Below, piece after piece: positions 10,480-22,160 of a stretch of DNA of 31,646 nt. The stretch's first letter is position 1; each line of letters starts with the position of its first letter. The stretch covers positions 209,491 through 241,136 of the forward strand of contig WELA01011341.1 of the NCBI GenBank assembly GCA_009602735.1, written 5' to 3'. The notes below the pieces were generated by a model. The model saw only the letters and a list, made by a program, of their open reading frames with translations. It was not told where the DNA came from and did not search any database. The position numbers were made by a program, and so were the translations under genes. This DNA is from Mesotaenium endlicherianum (Eukaryota > Streptophyta > Zygnematophyceae > Zygnematales > Mesotaeniaceae).

Positions 10480-13400
10480 CTACTGGGCACCGAAGAACAA
10501 TGCAGCTCCAATGCCACCAACCCCCAGAATAACAGCAATTATTGCGGTGATAGGGGTGCTGCCTCCAATGGTCTTGCCAGTCTCAGCATCATACATCGCA
10601 AAGCGCTTCTTGGGAGCAGAGCACTGGGGGCACACGTAGGTGTCAGGCTGCGCACATGAATAAGACATAGCAATAGTCTTTTAGACAAACATCGTTCGAT
10701 CATACCGCGCAACATGACAGATAGTTTCCAGCACTGCTGCAACCTCATGTGTAATTTGATACAAACTTTGAGCGATCACTCCAAAATGGTCAGAGCCAGT
10801 ATCAATAGCTGCCATGTAAGCAAAGCAACATCACTAACACAATCTAACCACCAGCCATTCTCCATGAAGCCAGAGATACTACTAGACTACTCTCGTGCCT
10901 GCTGACAAGCCACTAGCCCACTATATTGACTACATCCTCAGCGTTCACATCATTTGCAATAGAGGTGCACTTACTACATAATTTTTTTTTCTCGACAGAG
11001 AAAAGAAGAACCCAGCTTACCTGTTCCTCAAAAGATTTGCCGAGGGTGTAGATATAACCGCAGTCGAGACAAATGTGTGTTGCTCGCTCCTGCGCTCACA
11101 TCATACACAAGAGACTTTTCAGCATCTGGACATCGGCTCTAAACCAAGGGCAAACAGTCATTTCGTCAAGCGACCCCAACAGGTGAACCATATCACTACC
11201 CCTACGGCTCTTGCATGCCACGCTTCATAAACACCCTAGTCACAAGATAAGTCCTGTCGTGAAATGTAATCAACGGCCCAACGGGACAAGTTGTCTCAAG
11301 GAACAAGTTAAAACCCTTTGCCAGACTTTCCCATCTGCTGGCCAGGAGTGCAGCCCTCTTTCTCCCTCTCTTCCTCTTTCTCTGTGAGTAAGTGAGAGAA
11401 GAATGCTTGCGTGCATGTGTAATTGTGTGTGGTTTGTGTGTGGGCGAGGAGGTAGTGGGGAGGGAGGGAGGAAGGAGCGAAGGCGAGGGTGAGGGAGAGA
11501 ACGGGGCACCTTCTGTGCAGCGGTGAGGTTCCGTCCGAAGCGAGGAGGAGCAGGTCTCTTGGGCAACCTCTTCACGTCTACCTCCCCACCTCTGCAATGG
11601 CAGCGCCATCCACAAAAAAATCTGAGACTAAATAAGATTCATCCGGAGAGTAAGTGCGTACATGCTGTCAATGCAACAACCCCCACAACTGTCAAGTAGG
11701 AACAAACAAACCCCTGCTCTTTCACATTTTGTATACTAAATTATGGCACTGCCTCACAGAAATGTTTGGTGTAAACAAGGACGTATTGCTAGAGAATGTG
11801 CTTCCTGGAAGGAGATAGTAGCCCCACTTCCTGTCAACTTGCTTCTGTGTCAGAAGCCCACACTTAACTGCTTCAAACTGCAGGCACTTCAAGTGCATGA
11901 GGAAATTGTCATTACTACCATTTTCACCATCAGTGAAAAAGAGCGAGCAACACACCTGGCCACGACCAAGTAGACGGAGTCAGCCTTAGCCTGGATAGCT
12001 GTGCGCGTGAGCCCCAGCTTGTCAGCAGGCCACAGCTCGTCACCAAAGAAGCTGCTGGTGTAGACTACCTGGTCACCCGCCTTCAGCCCAGCCTTGGCGC
12101 CATTGCTTCCCATGGCCACGCTCTGCATCCCCTCAAGATGGAAACACCCAGATACAGCCTGATCTGGTCAGCGGCATGGATGCACCAGGTGAGCAAGCAT
12201 GGGGGAATGCACATGTGCACACATGCAGACATTATTGTGAGTTATGGGGGGCTCTAGAAAGTAGTGAGTGGAAGAGTTTCAGAAATTTGAGACAAACCGC
12301 ATCACTGTAGCCAGGCTGGCGAGGGGCTAAGAAGGTAGTGGGTACCACACCGGCAACAACTGCTGGCTTCACTACTCGTCACATTGAGTCACTGCACCTC
12401 TGCCGTCCTCATTAATCACTTATAGCTACCGTGAGATGGGCTCATTGAAGCCAAATTTCCTGCGATTTGCTGTTTCTGAATAAGCCAAAGTGATTTGACA
12501 GTAGTCTCTCAAGTTTGTATCCAGAAAAAAGTTCCTTTACGATAAACTTGCTCTTACCAGCAAGTGAGGCACCAGCTCAACCAAGCCTGGACAAGCTGTA
12601 GTGAGAGGCACAAATGAAAAAAGCGAGAGATTCTTCCGCCAACAAACTTGTTTCTGCTGCAGCTTAGCAGCATGATAATATCTCTCATATCACAAAATGC
12701 AGAAGGCAATAAATGAGCATGGTTGTGAAGGGAAGGGGTGCGACGATATTTTTGTTTGCCATGCCATAGAGGTGGCAGGACTTAGAAGTGAGCTTCATCC
12801 TGCAAATGCATGCCACCAACCATTTCGCTGGATAGTGTTATTCCAGAGTTTCAACACATGCTTATCTAAGCTTGTGCTCGTACCTTAATGCTGATGACAC
12901 CGTTGCCCTTCTGGAAGAGCTCCAAGCCTAAGGGCTTGTCAACTTCAACCTCAATCTGCTTCACTGCTGCTCCAGTTGCCATTGACACCACCTGCAGTGT
13001 GACCAGAGCGAGACATTCTTATTGCATCATCAGTGACTATAATACGTGTAAGATTACTCTCACAATTTTCAACCCTTCAGAATGCAGCAAGCAGGCCCCT
13101 CAATGAGAGTTATGTATAGTGTTAATCTACCGATCCCATCTTAAGTGCTAAAGTGTGTCCTACGATGTGTGAACCTGCTCTGAAAAGGGTGCAGTCAAAA
13201 TTTTGACCATCTGGCGTCTTAAAGAATAGTGCATCAATGCAATGCAAGGTAGCAAGTGTATGATACTACCGTAATTCAGACCGCAAGTAAAAGTCCGCGA
13301 GTAAAGTGTAGGGATCATAATATAATACTTCAATAAATTGCGTACCTTGGAAGTTTTCACAGTGGTTGCAGCTCTAGATACCACGGATGTAGAAGGTAGG

Positions 13401-13799
13401 GCTTCTCCAGCAAAGGACCCCTGTACACAAGAGAGCCATTAAGAACGTAACCAGATTCAGATCACATTGGCAAGTGCAAGCAGGCGGCTAATACAAAATG
13501 CGTACATACTTTGTTTAAGAATTTCCGCAATAACATTGCAGGCGCTCAGACTAAAGTAGCGATGTTCTTAATCGAACAATATACAGTCGCAAGCACGTTC
13601 AGAATAACTTTATACCGCCTAAGGAGAGACACAGAAATGTGTGGTACCAAACCTGAAGAGAGGACTTTTTGGAAGCAGAGAGGCGGAAACCACGAACTGA
13701 GTGTGTGCTCTCAGGCTTCTTTGATCCAAACAATGCATCGCTCTTGCTTAAGAGGGCAATGCCAGATTGGCACGCAGCCATGGAGATAGTGCTCGCCAT
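10480..13799 (-). CDS. ENH1: ENH1-like plastid PDZ-rubredoxin membrane protein
   Basis: Seven exons, 13653-13799, 13346-13420, 12884-12991, 11956-12122, 11510-11591, 11021-11089 and 10480-10647, join to 271 residues, about the length of Arabidopsis ENH1 as I recall it. The order is a Ser/Lys/Arg-rich transit peptide starting MASTISMAA, then [17 protein letters not shown] opening a PDZ fold (about 87-166, with [17 protein letters not shown]), a linker [15 protein letters not shown], a rubredoxin iron site (C200, C203, C222, C225 in ICLDCGYIY and YVCPQC) and one C-terminal membrane helix (about 247-269). ENH1 in Arabidopsis is a plastid rubredoxin family protein first found as an enhancer of sos3-1, with roles in ion stress and redox. 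The iron-binding cysteines are all present. The start is chosen because the methionine begins a typical transit peptide. Identification is very secure; biochemical role is not. Confidence 0.94.
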
Positions 13800-14807
13800 T
13801 CTAGGCAACAAAATATTTTCCAAGGATACTGAGTGTAAAGAGTCAAGACTGCGAATTACAAGGACTAGATTATATAAAGGAAACAGCAAATGGCAACCAC
13901 TCTCTGTAGTGAGCGCAAAGGTGACGCGATTTGTAAATTGACTCTGGGGATCAGGTGCTTATGGTATAAAGCGTGGTACACTGGGTGTTCACTTGAGGCA
14001 GCAGGTATCGGTAATTGTGCGGGCGTTACTCAGCATTATGTACTGTTCGATACTGCAATGCCTTGAACGGCTGTTTCTGGCTGTTCCAAACTGCCTCCGT
14101 TAAAACTACGTGGATGCTCCTGTCAGCAGAAGTTTGCTCAAGTTTGTCTTGGTCAGTCTTGGTTGGTCTTGGTTTGGCTTCTCTTCTTCATGCCCCTAAC
14201 TCTGTCACGTGTTCAAGCAAGGGTCCACATCTGAGCTTGGCCATGGATCTCTGGGAATATGTGAAATTTCTCAATGTGATCAAATGTGCGCCAATGCTGC
14301 TAAAAAATTGACACTTGTAAATCACACAGTCTATGAATCTCCAATTTTTCGGAAACTTGCTGCGGATCGGTACTGGAGATGTGGCAAGCTTTCGAGCCTT
14401 GTAACCGACCGGCGACGATCATAAGGTTGGCATGACGAGAAGTTGATCGAGGTCAGTTACGGTAAATCACGGCGAATGGACCTTATTTGACGATCAGAAA
14501 GACTGTTGAAAGTTGTTGAAACAGTCAAAAGCTCATGCGACTGATCTGACCGGCCCTTGGATGATAGAGTAAAAGATGGAGTGTCCTTCCATGCACTTCG
14601 ATGCATCTAAATCAATCTACATGGTCCTAATCAGTTCATACAAAGTCCGTGGCACCTATTTCTTCCGGCTTGATTGGCTTTTGTTGCAACCCGACTTGAG
14701 AACTCACAAACGTTTGAGTCATGTGGTCACTTAGTGATCTAGTGGTTATAATAAAGTATGTATGGTCTGATGTGAATGAGCACATTGTGCGTGGTTGTTA
14801 AGTAGAC
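13800..14807. promoter_or_regulatory. Divergent intergenic region of ENH1 (-) and CNOT10 (+)
   Basis: About 1 kb separates the two start codons. A G-box core CACGTG lies at 14206-14211, a TATA-like element for ENH1 at 13869-13876 and a weaker TATAATAA for CNOT10 at about 14747-14754. Three TCTTGGT words cluster at about 14146-14172. The small open frames at 14015-14424 have no recognisable content. Promoter assignments are inference from position. Confidence 0.45.
13869..13876 (-). promoter_or_regulatory. Candidate TATA box for ENH1
   Basis: The minus strand reads TATATAAT about 70 bases upstream of the ENH1 start codon, a plausible distance for a short 5' leader. Confidence 0.35.
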
Positions 14808-17800
14808 ATGGACAGTGAAGGAGATGCTTCTGGAACCGGTCAGGAGATTGCCAGGGAAGGCAGTTCCTTATCCCTGTTGGCTAAAGATGCCGAGAAACTA
14901 TTCAAATCTCAACGGTTCTCTGAATGCTTGGACATCCTTAGAACTTTGCAGAAAAAGAAAGAGAATGACCCCAAGGTGTGCTCAAGTTTTTACCATGAAG
15001 GAGAGTTGCATGTTGCTTGAGCGTCCGAGTTGTACTTTGTTTATGCTTTTTCATTTTCTGTGCAAGTGTCTCTATGCAGTTTTTCTCTAGCAAAATTTCG
15101 TCAAATGAGCATTCAATTCGATGATGCTGAAGGTAGTCTAAGAAACAGAAGGGTTGGACGTTGTTGGAACCCATCTCATCTGTTATAGTCGGCTCTTTTA
15201 CAGGTGCTGCATAACATTGCCGTGGCTGAGTTTCAACAGACTGGCTGCACTGATGCAGCAAACCTCCTGAAGGGATTATCTGAGGTCAAGGTAATGGTCT
15301 TCGTCGTACTGCTTGCTTGCAAGTTCAAGTGCATTGATTGAACAAGCTACACATGCCTATGACTTGCTTTGTAGGTTGTAACTGAGGGGTTGAGATATAC
15401 GGGTTTAAATTCATCTAAGTGCACCTTGAGGTCAATATCACACCGTTATTAGTGGCTACCTCATTGATTGGTTCAAAGAAGGAGCTGGGAGCTTTCTCAC
15501 TGTGTGGCTTATGTTCTTTTGAGGACACAGCAATGTGCGGCACATATGTCTTTCTGTAGACCTAAAGTAGATACTGAGCTGCAAAACCAAGGTGAGGAGA
15601 GGACACCTTGGCAAGCTGGGTGCTGGATTCCCTGCAATCTAGCCAGGACGTCTATACTTTTCTAAAGTGCCATACTCAGCCACGGTTTGGGGTCAGATTC
15701 TGATGAGAGCGAGTTCGTAAGAATAGCAGTTGGAGGAGGCAGAGTCGATGATACTGTAAAGTACATGGATCACTTATGGCTCAGTGTGCATGTCCTCTGA
15801 TGTGTGACGTTGACAACCCAACATACAGGCAAGAAGTGAGGAGCTAGCCAGGGCTGCAGAAAATGAGCTGGAGGGGGTTGGAGAGTCAGTCACATCAGCT
15901 TCCGCCAACTCAGCGGCTCTGCCTGCTTACGTGGAGGATTATGACACCTCTATCGCCACCGTCAACACTGTAAGCAACACGTTTTTGCCGCACACGAGGC
16001 AACTCCTTCTCTCCTTACAAACTCTTCATACACCTTCCCCTGCCCCACTAGCTCCTTGCGACGTGCAGTCCTGTCCCATGGCAAACCCAGTAAGAGTTGC
16101 ACCTTATCACCTCAGCATGAAGATATGAACATGACCTGCTCTTTAAGCCCCCTGGCACTCAAATATTCTGCCTGTCTGCCTCTCCTCACGAGTACCCCAA
16201 GTCGTGTGATACTGATCGCCTCAAAGACTGTTGGTACATCCTTGGCCTTGAAAATACTATTGAGGGTTTAGAACAGGATCGTCGGCGAGCTGTGATGGGA
16301 GTGTGATGCCTGCGAGGACTTTGGAGGGCTGCCGCCGTTCACTGACTGCTGCATGGAGGGTGTGCGCACGGTGTGGTGGTGGGGAATTGGCGGGGGGGTA
16401 ATCGACAGGGCATCTTGCTGTACCACCTGCAGCAGTATGCGACGGCATATGCCACCTTGGAGCCCCTCTACCGCAACATCGAGCCGCTGGATGAGGTACA
16501 CGCTTTTCTATGCACAAATCTTCATTTTCTCTCTCTCTCTCCCTCCCACCCCCCCACTAGACGAGGTGCACGTTTTTCATCATGCGCCTTTTCTTCTCTC
16601 CCTTTCTCTGCCCATCCCTCCCCCCTCTCCTCTCCCCTCGCCCCTTCTCCCCATTCACCCACCCCCCTTGGNNNNNNNNNNNNNNNNNNNNNNNNNNNNN
16701 NNNNNNNNNNNNNNNNNNNNNNNNNNNNNNNNNNNNNNNNNNNNNNNNNNNNNNNNNNNNNNNNNNNNNNNNNNNNNNNNNNNNNNNNNNNNNNNNNNNN
16801 NNNNNNNNNNNNNNNNNNNNNNNNNNNNNNNNNNNNNNNNNNNNNNNNNNNNNNNNNNNNNNNNNNNNNNNNNNNNNNNNNNNNNNNNNNNNNNNNNNNN
16901 NNNNNNNNNNNNNNNNNNNNNNNNNNNNNNNNNNNNNNNNNNNNNNNNNNNNNNNNNNNNNNNNNNNNNNNNNNNNNNNNNNNNNNNNNNNNNNNNNNNN
17001 NNNNNNNNNNNNNNNNNNNNNNNNNNNNNNNNNNNNNNNNNNNNNNNNNNNNNNNNNNNNNNNNNNNNNNNNNNNNNNNNNNNNNNNNNNNNNNNNNNNN
17101 NNNNNNNNNNNNNNNNNNNNNNNNNNNNNNNNNNNNNNNNNNNNNNNNNNNNNNNNNNNNNNNNNNNNNNNNNNNNNNNNNNNNNNNNNNNNNNNNNNNN
17201 NNNNNNNNNNNNNNNNNNNNNNNNNNNNNNNNNNNNNNNNNNNNNNNNNNNNNNNNNNNNNNNNNNNNNNNNNNNNNNNNNNNNNNNNNNNNNNNNNNNN
17301 NNNNNNNNNNNNNNNNNNNNNNNNNNNNNNNNNNNNNNNNNNNNNNNNNNNNNNNNNNNNNNNNNNNNNNNNNNNNNNNNNNNNNNNNNNNNNNNNNNNN
17401 NNNNNNNNNNNNNNNNNNNNNNCCTTCACCCCCTCTTTCCCCCTCCTCTCCCCCCCTGCCCGTACATACATGCATGTGCGCATGTGGCTTCCTCTGTGGG
17501 TGAGCTGTTGCCGTTTCCAGAGGCTATGAGATGGTGAAGGTCCCATTGAGAAGGTAGGCGGCAAGAACTGCGGCATGGGCGCGCCAGGATTCCATGGAGG
17601 GCTTTTGAGATACTTGGGGATGTCGCAGCTGGGGCACCATGTCACAGCCGTCATGCAGATAATCTGTGATGCTGCCATGTGTCCAACCGCATCCAGGTAG
17701 TGGCAGAGAGGTCGTTTGCAGAAATGGCACATTGGTCGCATGTTCTTCGTCTCCTCTCTTGCATACCTCCCCTCTTCTCTCTGAGAGTTGGGTAGGCCAC

Positions 17801-20800
17801 TCTGAAGTTGCGGAGCCTAAGTGCGCATCCATGATTGGCCGGCTCCCTGTATGGCTCTCCAGAGGAGCCAGACCCCCCCGGTTCATGCCCTGAGGCGTGT
17901 CTGGAGCCAGACAGACTTGGCTGTGGATGTGCCACTGGGAGCCAGCCAGGGAATGGAGGTTGCGGTTCTCTTTTCTGGTTGCCCTGAGGATTCTACAGAG
18001 AGTTTTACAGAGACTCCTGGCAGATAGTTGTGCAGAGAGCCCTGCAAAGAGTTCCACAAAGAGTTGTACGGAGTGGTTTACGACAGTGCTGCACAGAGTC
18101 GGACAGCGTTCGACACAGCGTCCTGCAGAGGAGATTTCAAAAGTCTTACAGAGCGTTCTGCGAAGGATTCTACGCAGCGCTCTACATAGAGTTGTAAGCA
18201 GACTTTTACAGAGAGTCTTAATGAAAGTCTTTGGGAAATTTGGGCAGAGGGTTTTAGCAGAGGGTTCTGGCAGAGAGAAAGGGGCTTTGTTGGCAGCACC
18301 TGTGCAGCCAGGTGCCGCGTGGGGCTGCAATGATGCCTCGCAATACCCGGGTGTAGCTTACTCTGCAGAGCACATGGCTCGTGTGAAATGTTTCTCCTTG
18401 AGGGAGGGCGCAGGCGGCAGCGCTGAGGGTGTGCTTGGTCATGCTGGACATCAGCCTGGCATCTGGTCAGCCCGACAAAGCTGCTGTGCGTACGCATGCC
18501 CTCTTCCTCTCACTAACCCTCTTCTACACTTCCACACCCCCCCCCCCCTCTTCCTCCCCCCGGTTCGGTTTCTTAAGAAGTTACATGCTGCACCGAGCGT
18601 GCGTTCCAAATTGGACACCGTTGGCCAAAGAGGGATGCGCAGGAAAAGTTGTTGATGGTTGCTGCGGTGAAGCGATGCAGCAGTACAAGAGCAGGAGTTA
18701 GGGGTGGAAAGGGGCGTCTACATGCACATGCATGTGATACTGGATGCATGTGTGTTTCGTAGAGACGCATTGGAGGCATGTATAGGTACGCACACACATG
18801 CACACGCAAAGTAAAGCCTTGCCATGTTAGCTTGCCAGGTGGCTCACAGCCCTTGCGTTAGCCTTGCAGGCGGTCCTGGCGTACGTGGAGAAAACATTTG
18901 GGTACCTCCTGTCCCCCACGGAGGGAGTGCCGCCAGCTGGCAACGCTGGGGCACCAAGCCAGCTGGAGGCCTCCCAGAGCCAGAGCCAGAGCCAGAGCCA
19001 GGACCAGCAGGAGCCCCCCTCAGGATCCCAGCCGAGCCCCGCAGGGACAGCTGGCAGTGCTGCTGCCGGCGTCTCCTCTGACGCAGGTGCCACCTCCGCC
19101 ACTGTCGCCAGCGCCAGTGGCAGCGGCGGCGGTGGCAGCGGCAGCGGGGATGGGGGCGGCGGTGGCAGCAGTAGCAGTGGTGGTGGTCGTGGGGGCGGGG
19201 GGAGTCTGCAGGGCTTAGAGGAGCAGCTGTCGAGCGCAAGCTTGGAGGAGGGCTTGGAGGATGAGACGCTGGCGCTTTCGCTGCAGATGGCCGGCTCGTC
19301 TCGCCACAGTGCCGGCGGCGCCGGCTTCGGCTCCGCTTCTGGCTCGGGGCCGCCCAGGGCCCCGGTGGAGCAGCTGCTGGCGACGTCGGTGCCGGAGTTG
19401 AAGCTGCTGCTGCACCTGCTCAAGGCGCGCCTCCTGCTGCTCACACGCAACTTCAAGGCCACCAAGCGAGAGGTGCAGAGTGCTTCACCACCTGGCCGGC
19501 TCGCTTTTTCTTTTCTTCGCCCCTTTACTCAGTGGCTACATGACTGACAGGCTGGGGGTTTGGCTGGCTGGCTGGCTGATTGAATGCATGTAAGGAAGGA
19601 TCGTCGATGCAGGCTCCATGGTGAGCGCAACTTCGGATTCTTTATGCTTCCTGCGTCTCTCCTTCTCACTACATTCTCATAGTTGCTATTGCACCCTCAC
19701 CCTTTCACGCGCACACACAGACACATGCACACATACACGCACACATACACACACACGCACGCACACACACGTACACGCGCACATGCAAATACACATGCAC
19801 ACACGCACACATGCGCGCATTTGCACATGGACATGCATACGCGCGAATACACACGCACTTACACACGTGCGCACGCACACCGGCCTGCACCCACCTACAC
19901 ATACGAACACGAGTGCATGCGTGCATGGGAGCGTGGAAGGCGTGTTGCGTGACGGGCAGCAGCTGAGGCCTGGGGCTGGGCCGTGTGGGGCTGGGCCGGG
20001 CGGCAGGTGAAGGCAGCTCTGGGGCTGGCACGCGACCACGTGCAGGCGCTGCTCCTCAAGGCCCACCTGGAGTACATGCGCGGGAATCACCGCAAGTCTG
20101 TCAAGCTGCTTGCCTCCTGCAGTGCCACCACCACCACCAGTAGCAGCGGCGGCGCCGGCAGCAGTGGCGGCGCCGGCGTTGGCACCAGCAGCAGCGGCAG
20201 CAATAGCGGTGCCATTGGCAGCCATGGGCGTCCCGCCATTGCAGGGGCAATGGCGGCAGGGCCGCCCAAGCACGTGCAGGCTATAATCCTCAACAACCTG
20301 GCGTGCGTGCACCACCGCCTCGGCAAGCACCACCTGGCAGCCTTCTACCTCTCCAAGGCCCTCGCCAAGTCAGCACCGCCCGAGGCCGCGGCGGCTGCTG
20401 CGGCGGCCGCAAGTAGCAGCGGCGGCCAGGGGGTGCCAGCTAGCAGCCAGGGGGCAAGGACAGCGAGGATGGTGTTTGCGTTCTCCAGCGACACGCACCT
20501 GGCGGTGCTCTACAATGCCGGCGTAGAGCAGCTGCTGCTGGGAAATCCCGACCTCGCCGCCAAGTGCCTGCAGGAGGCGACAGCTGGCTACTACCAACGG
20601 CCCCTTCTGTGGCTGCGCCTGGCGGAGGCCTGCATTGCGTCGTGCCAGAAGCGCGGCAGCTTTGCTGGCGGCGCTGGCGGCTCCCCGCGCGCCTCCTCGC
20701 CCTCGCCCCGCCCGGGCCAGCGAGACGCCTGCATTCGGCTGGCCATCGCCGGCGAGGGGCGGTACCGCCGCGTCGTCATGTTCCCCTCAGGCCCCCTGCA

Positions 20801-22160
20801 GGAGAGCGCCGCTGGCCGCGTGCCGACAGTGGGCGGTAGCGACGACAGCAGCGGGGGAGGCGGAAGCAGCAGTGGCACAGGCGCAGGCGCAGGCGCGCGG
20901 GCCGCCCGTGTAGCAGAGGTGGGGCCAGAGTTGTCAGATGAACCGCGGCTGACTCTAGGGGGGGAAACAGCTGGCGACGCGACGGCAGCGTCAGAGAAGC
21001 CCGCGGCCGTCCCCCAGATGCTGACTTACATTCCGGGCGGCCCCCGGCAGGAGCCCTCCATGGTGTACGCGCGGCAATGCCTCAGCAACGCCCTCTATCT
21101 CGTCGGCAAGATTGAGGCCAGCTCGACAGCCGCTGCTGCTGCCGTGGCTGGGCCCTCCCCCTCCCCCAGCGGGGCTGACGAGAAGGAGGGCGAACCTGCC
21201 GGCAGCTCGCAGGGACAGCAGCATGGAGGCAAGCCTGCGGGCATGCCCGGTTCTAGCTCCAAGAGCGGCTCTGAGAGAATAAGCGTCAACACCCCCCCCT
21301 CGAGCTCCGCAAAGCCGGGTGGTGAGGCGTCTGCGGGCGCAGCTCCTGACCAAGATGGGGCCGAGGCGAAGTTCGCAGCAGGCGGTGGCGGCGGGGGAAG
21401 CAGCGCGCTCTCGGCGGGGCTGGCGTTGCACGAGAAGCTCAAGAGGAGGGGCCTCGACGAGGTCCGCCAGGTGGCGCTCGCCGACCTGGCGTACGTCGAG
21501 CTCTGCCTGGACAACCCCCAAGCGGGCCTACAGGCCGCCCAGAAGCTGCTGCAGCTGCCCGGCTGCGCGCGCCGGCACCGATTCTTGGGACACATGTACG
21601 CTGCTGAGGCCCTGTGTCTGCTGGGCCGCCCGGCCGCCGCCCGCGAGCACCTCTCGGCCGGCATGCTCGACACAAACGCGGCGGGCGCGCGCGGCGATGC
21701 GTCTGTGCTTTCACTCGAGGAGGACGAGGCGCAGGGACTGAAGCAGGGGCAAGCGCAGGGGCAGGAGCAGACCGGGGCGAAAAGGGACCATCACGGCAGC
21801 AGCGAGGCGAATGGGGGGGGCGGCAGCGGGGAGGCCCGGGCAGGCGCTGCCTCCATGTCCTCCTCAGGTGGAGACAGCGCGGGCAGGCAGCATTCTTCAG
21901 ATCTGACTGGATCCGCAGCCAGGGCAACTCTGTACATCAACTTAGCGGCAGTGTGTGCGATGCAGGGAGAGCTGGCGCAGGCGCAGCAGTGTGCCCTCCA
22001 GGCCCTGAGCGCGGCCCCCACTAGCCCCATAGCCATGCTGTCGGTAGTCTTTGTGGAGCTCTCGAGAGGCCACACGAAAGATGCTCTGGCCATGCTCAAG
22101 CATTGCAGGCATGTTCAGGTCGTCAGCCCCCACAGGACGCACGGCATGACTTCTTCTTAG
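14808..22160 (+). CDS. CNOT10: CCR4-NOT complex subunit 10 (TPR protein)
   Basis: CNOT10 is a TPR-repeat subunit of the cytoplasmic CCR4-NOT deadenylase, where it pairs with CNOT11. Seven exons, 14808-14975, 15204-15290, 15829-15969, 16409-16495, 18414-18485, 18870-19472 and 20007-22160, join with all junctions in phase 0 to about 1103 residues. Diagnostic blocks are LAKDAEKLFKSQRFSECLDIL, VLHNIAVAEFQQTG, YDTSIATVNT, YHLQQYATAYATLEPLYRNI, LRVCLVMLDISLASG, LLKARLLLLTRNFKATKRE, LEYMRGNHRKSVKLL, ILNNLACVHHRLGKHHLAAF, FYLSKALAKS, NAGVEQLLLGNPDLAAKCLQ and INLAAVCAMQGELAQAQQ. It is longer than human or land-plant CNOT10 because of Gly/Ala/Ser/Gln-rich inserts between TPR blocks, mainly in exons 6 and 7. 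The first three exons are AT-richer and the last two extremely GC-rich. The assembly gap lies wholly in intron 4, so the coding sequence appears uninterrupted. Confidence 0.92.
16672..17422. other. Assembly gap (751 N)
   Basis: Unknown bases lie inside CNOT10 intron 4, flanked on both sides by C/T-rich tracts that probably caused the break. Open frames that run through the N block are meaningless. A very small exon in the gap cannot be excluded, but exon 4 joins exon 5 in phase and matches the family order without loss. Confidence 0.98.
17989..18276. repeat. Degenerate minisatellite with about 15-bp period in CNOT10 intron 4
   Basis: About 19 diverged units resemble a TTNTRCAGAGNGT core. The period is a multiple of three, so both strands carry long open frames that read as imperfect pentapeptide repeats (for example LCKTL, RVLQR). 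This, not coding selection, explains the large frames at 17524-18330 (-) and 17897-18655 (+). Confidence 0.6.
18975..18998 (+). repeat. (CAGAGC)n in CNOT10 exon 6
   Basis: Four hexamer copies in coding frame give a Ser-Gln dipeptide run. The same hexamer family, as GAGCCA, recurs five times in an SPB1 intron at 29611-29640. Confidence 0.9.
19706..19884. repeat. (CA/CG)-rich alternating tract in CNOT10 intron 6
   Basis: ACAC, GCAC and CATG steps alternate purine and pyrimidine over about 180 bases in the intron between exons 6 and 7. It produces only low-complexity His/Thr or Cys/Val frames. Confidence 0.85.

Noticed and set aside
10480..10668. Stand-alone small rubredoxin of bacterial type
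   Set aside because: The frame is only the last exon of ENH1; the upstream cysteine pair, PDZ and transit peptide are on linked exons.
14015..14311. 98-codon plus-strand frame between ENH1 and CNOT10
   Set aside because: No motif, poor composition and located in a likely divergent promoter region.
16353..17741. Several frames of 315-394 codons on both strands
   Set aside because: They run through the 751-N gap and exist only because N is not a stop.
17524..18330. 268-codon minus-strand frame with Leu/Cys/Arg repeats
   Set aside because: Explained by a 15-base tandem array whose period is a multiple of three; no conserved domain and it lies in a CNOT10 intron.
18827..19465. 212-codon minus-strand Ser/Pro-rich frame
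   Set aside because: Antisense shadow of CNOT10 exon 6.
19706..19884. Telomere-like or satellite array
   Set aside because: The CA/CG steps are irregular and inside an intron; no TTTAGGG or related telomeric unit is present.
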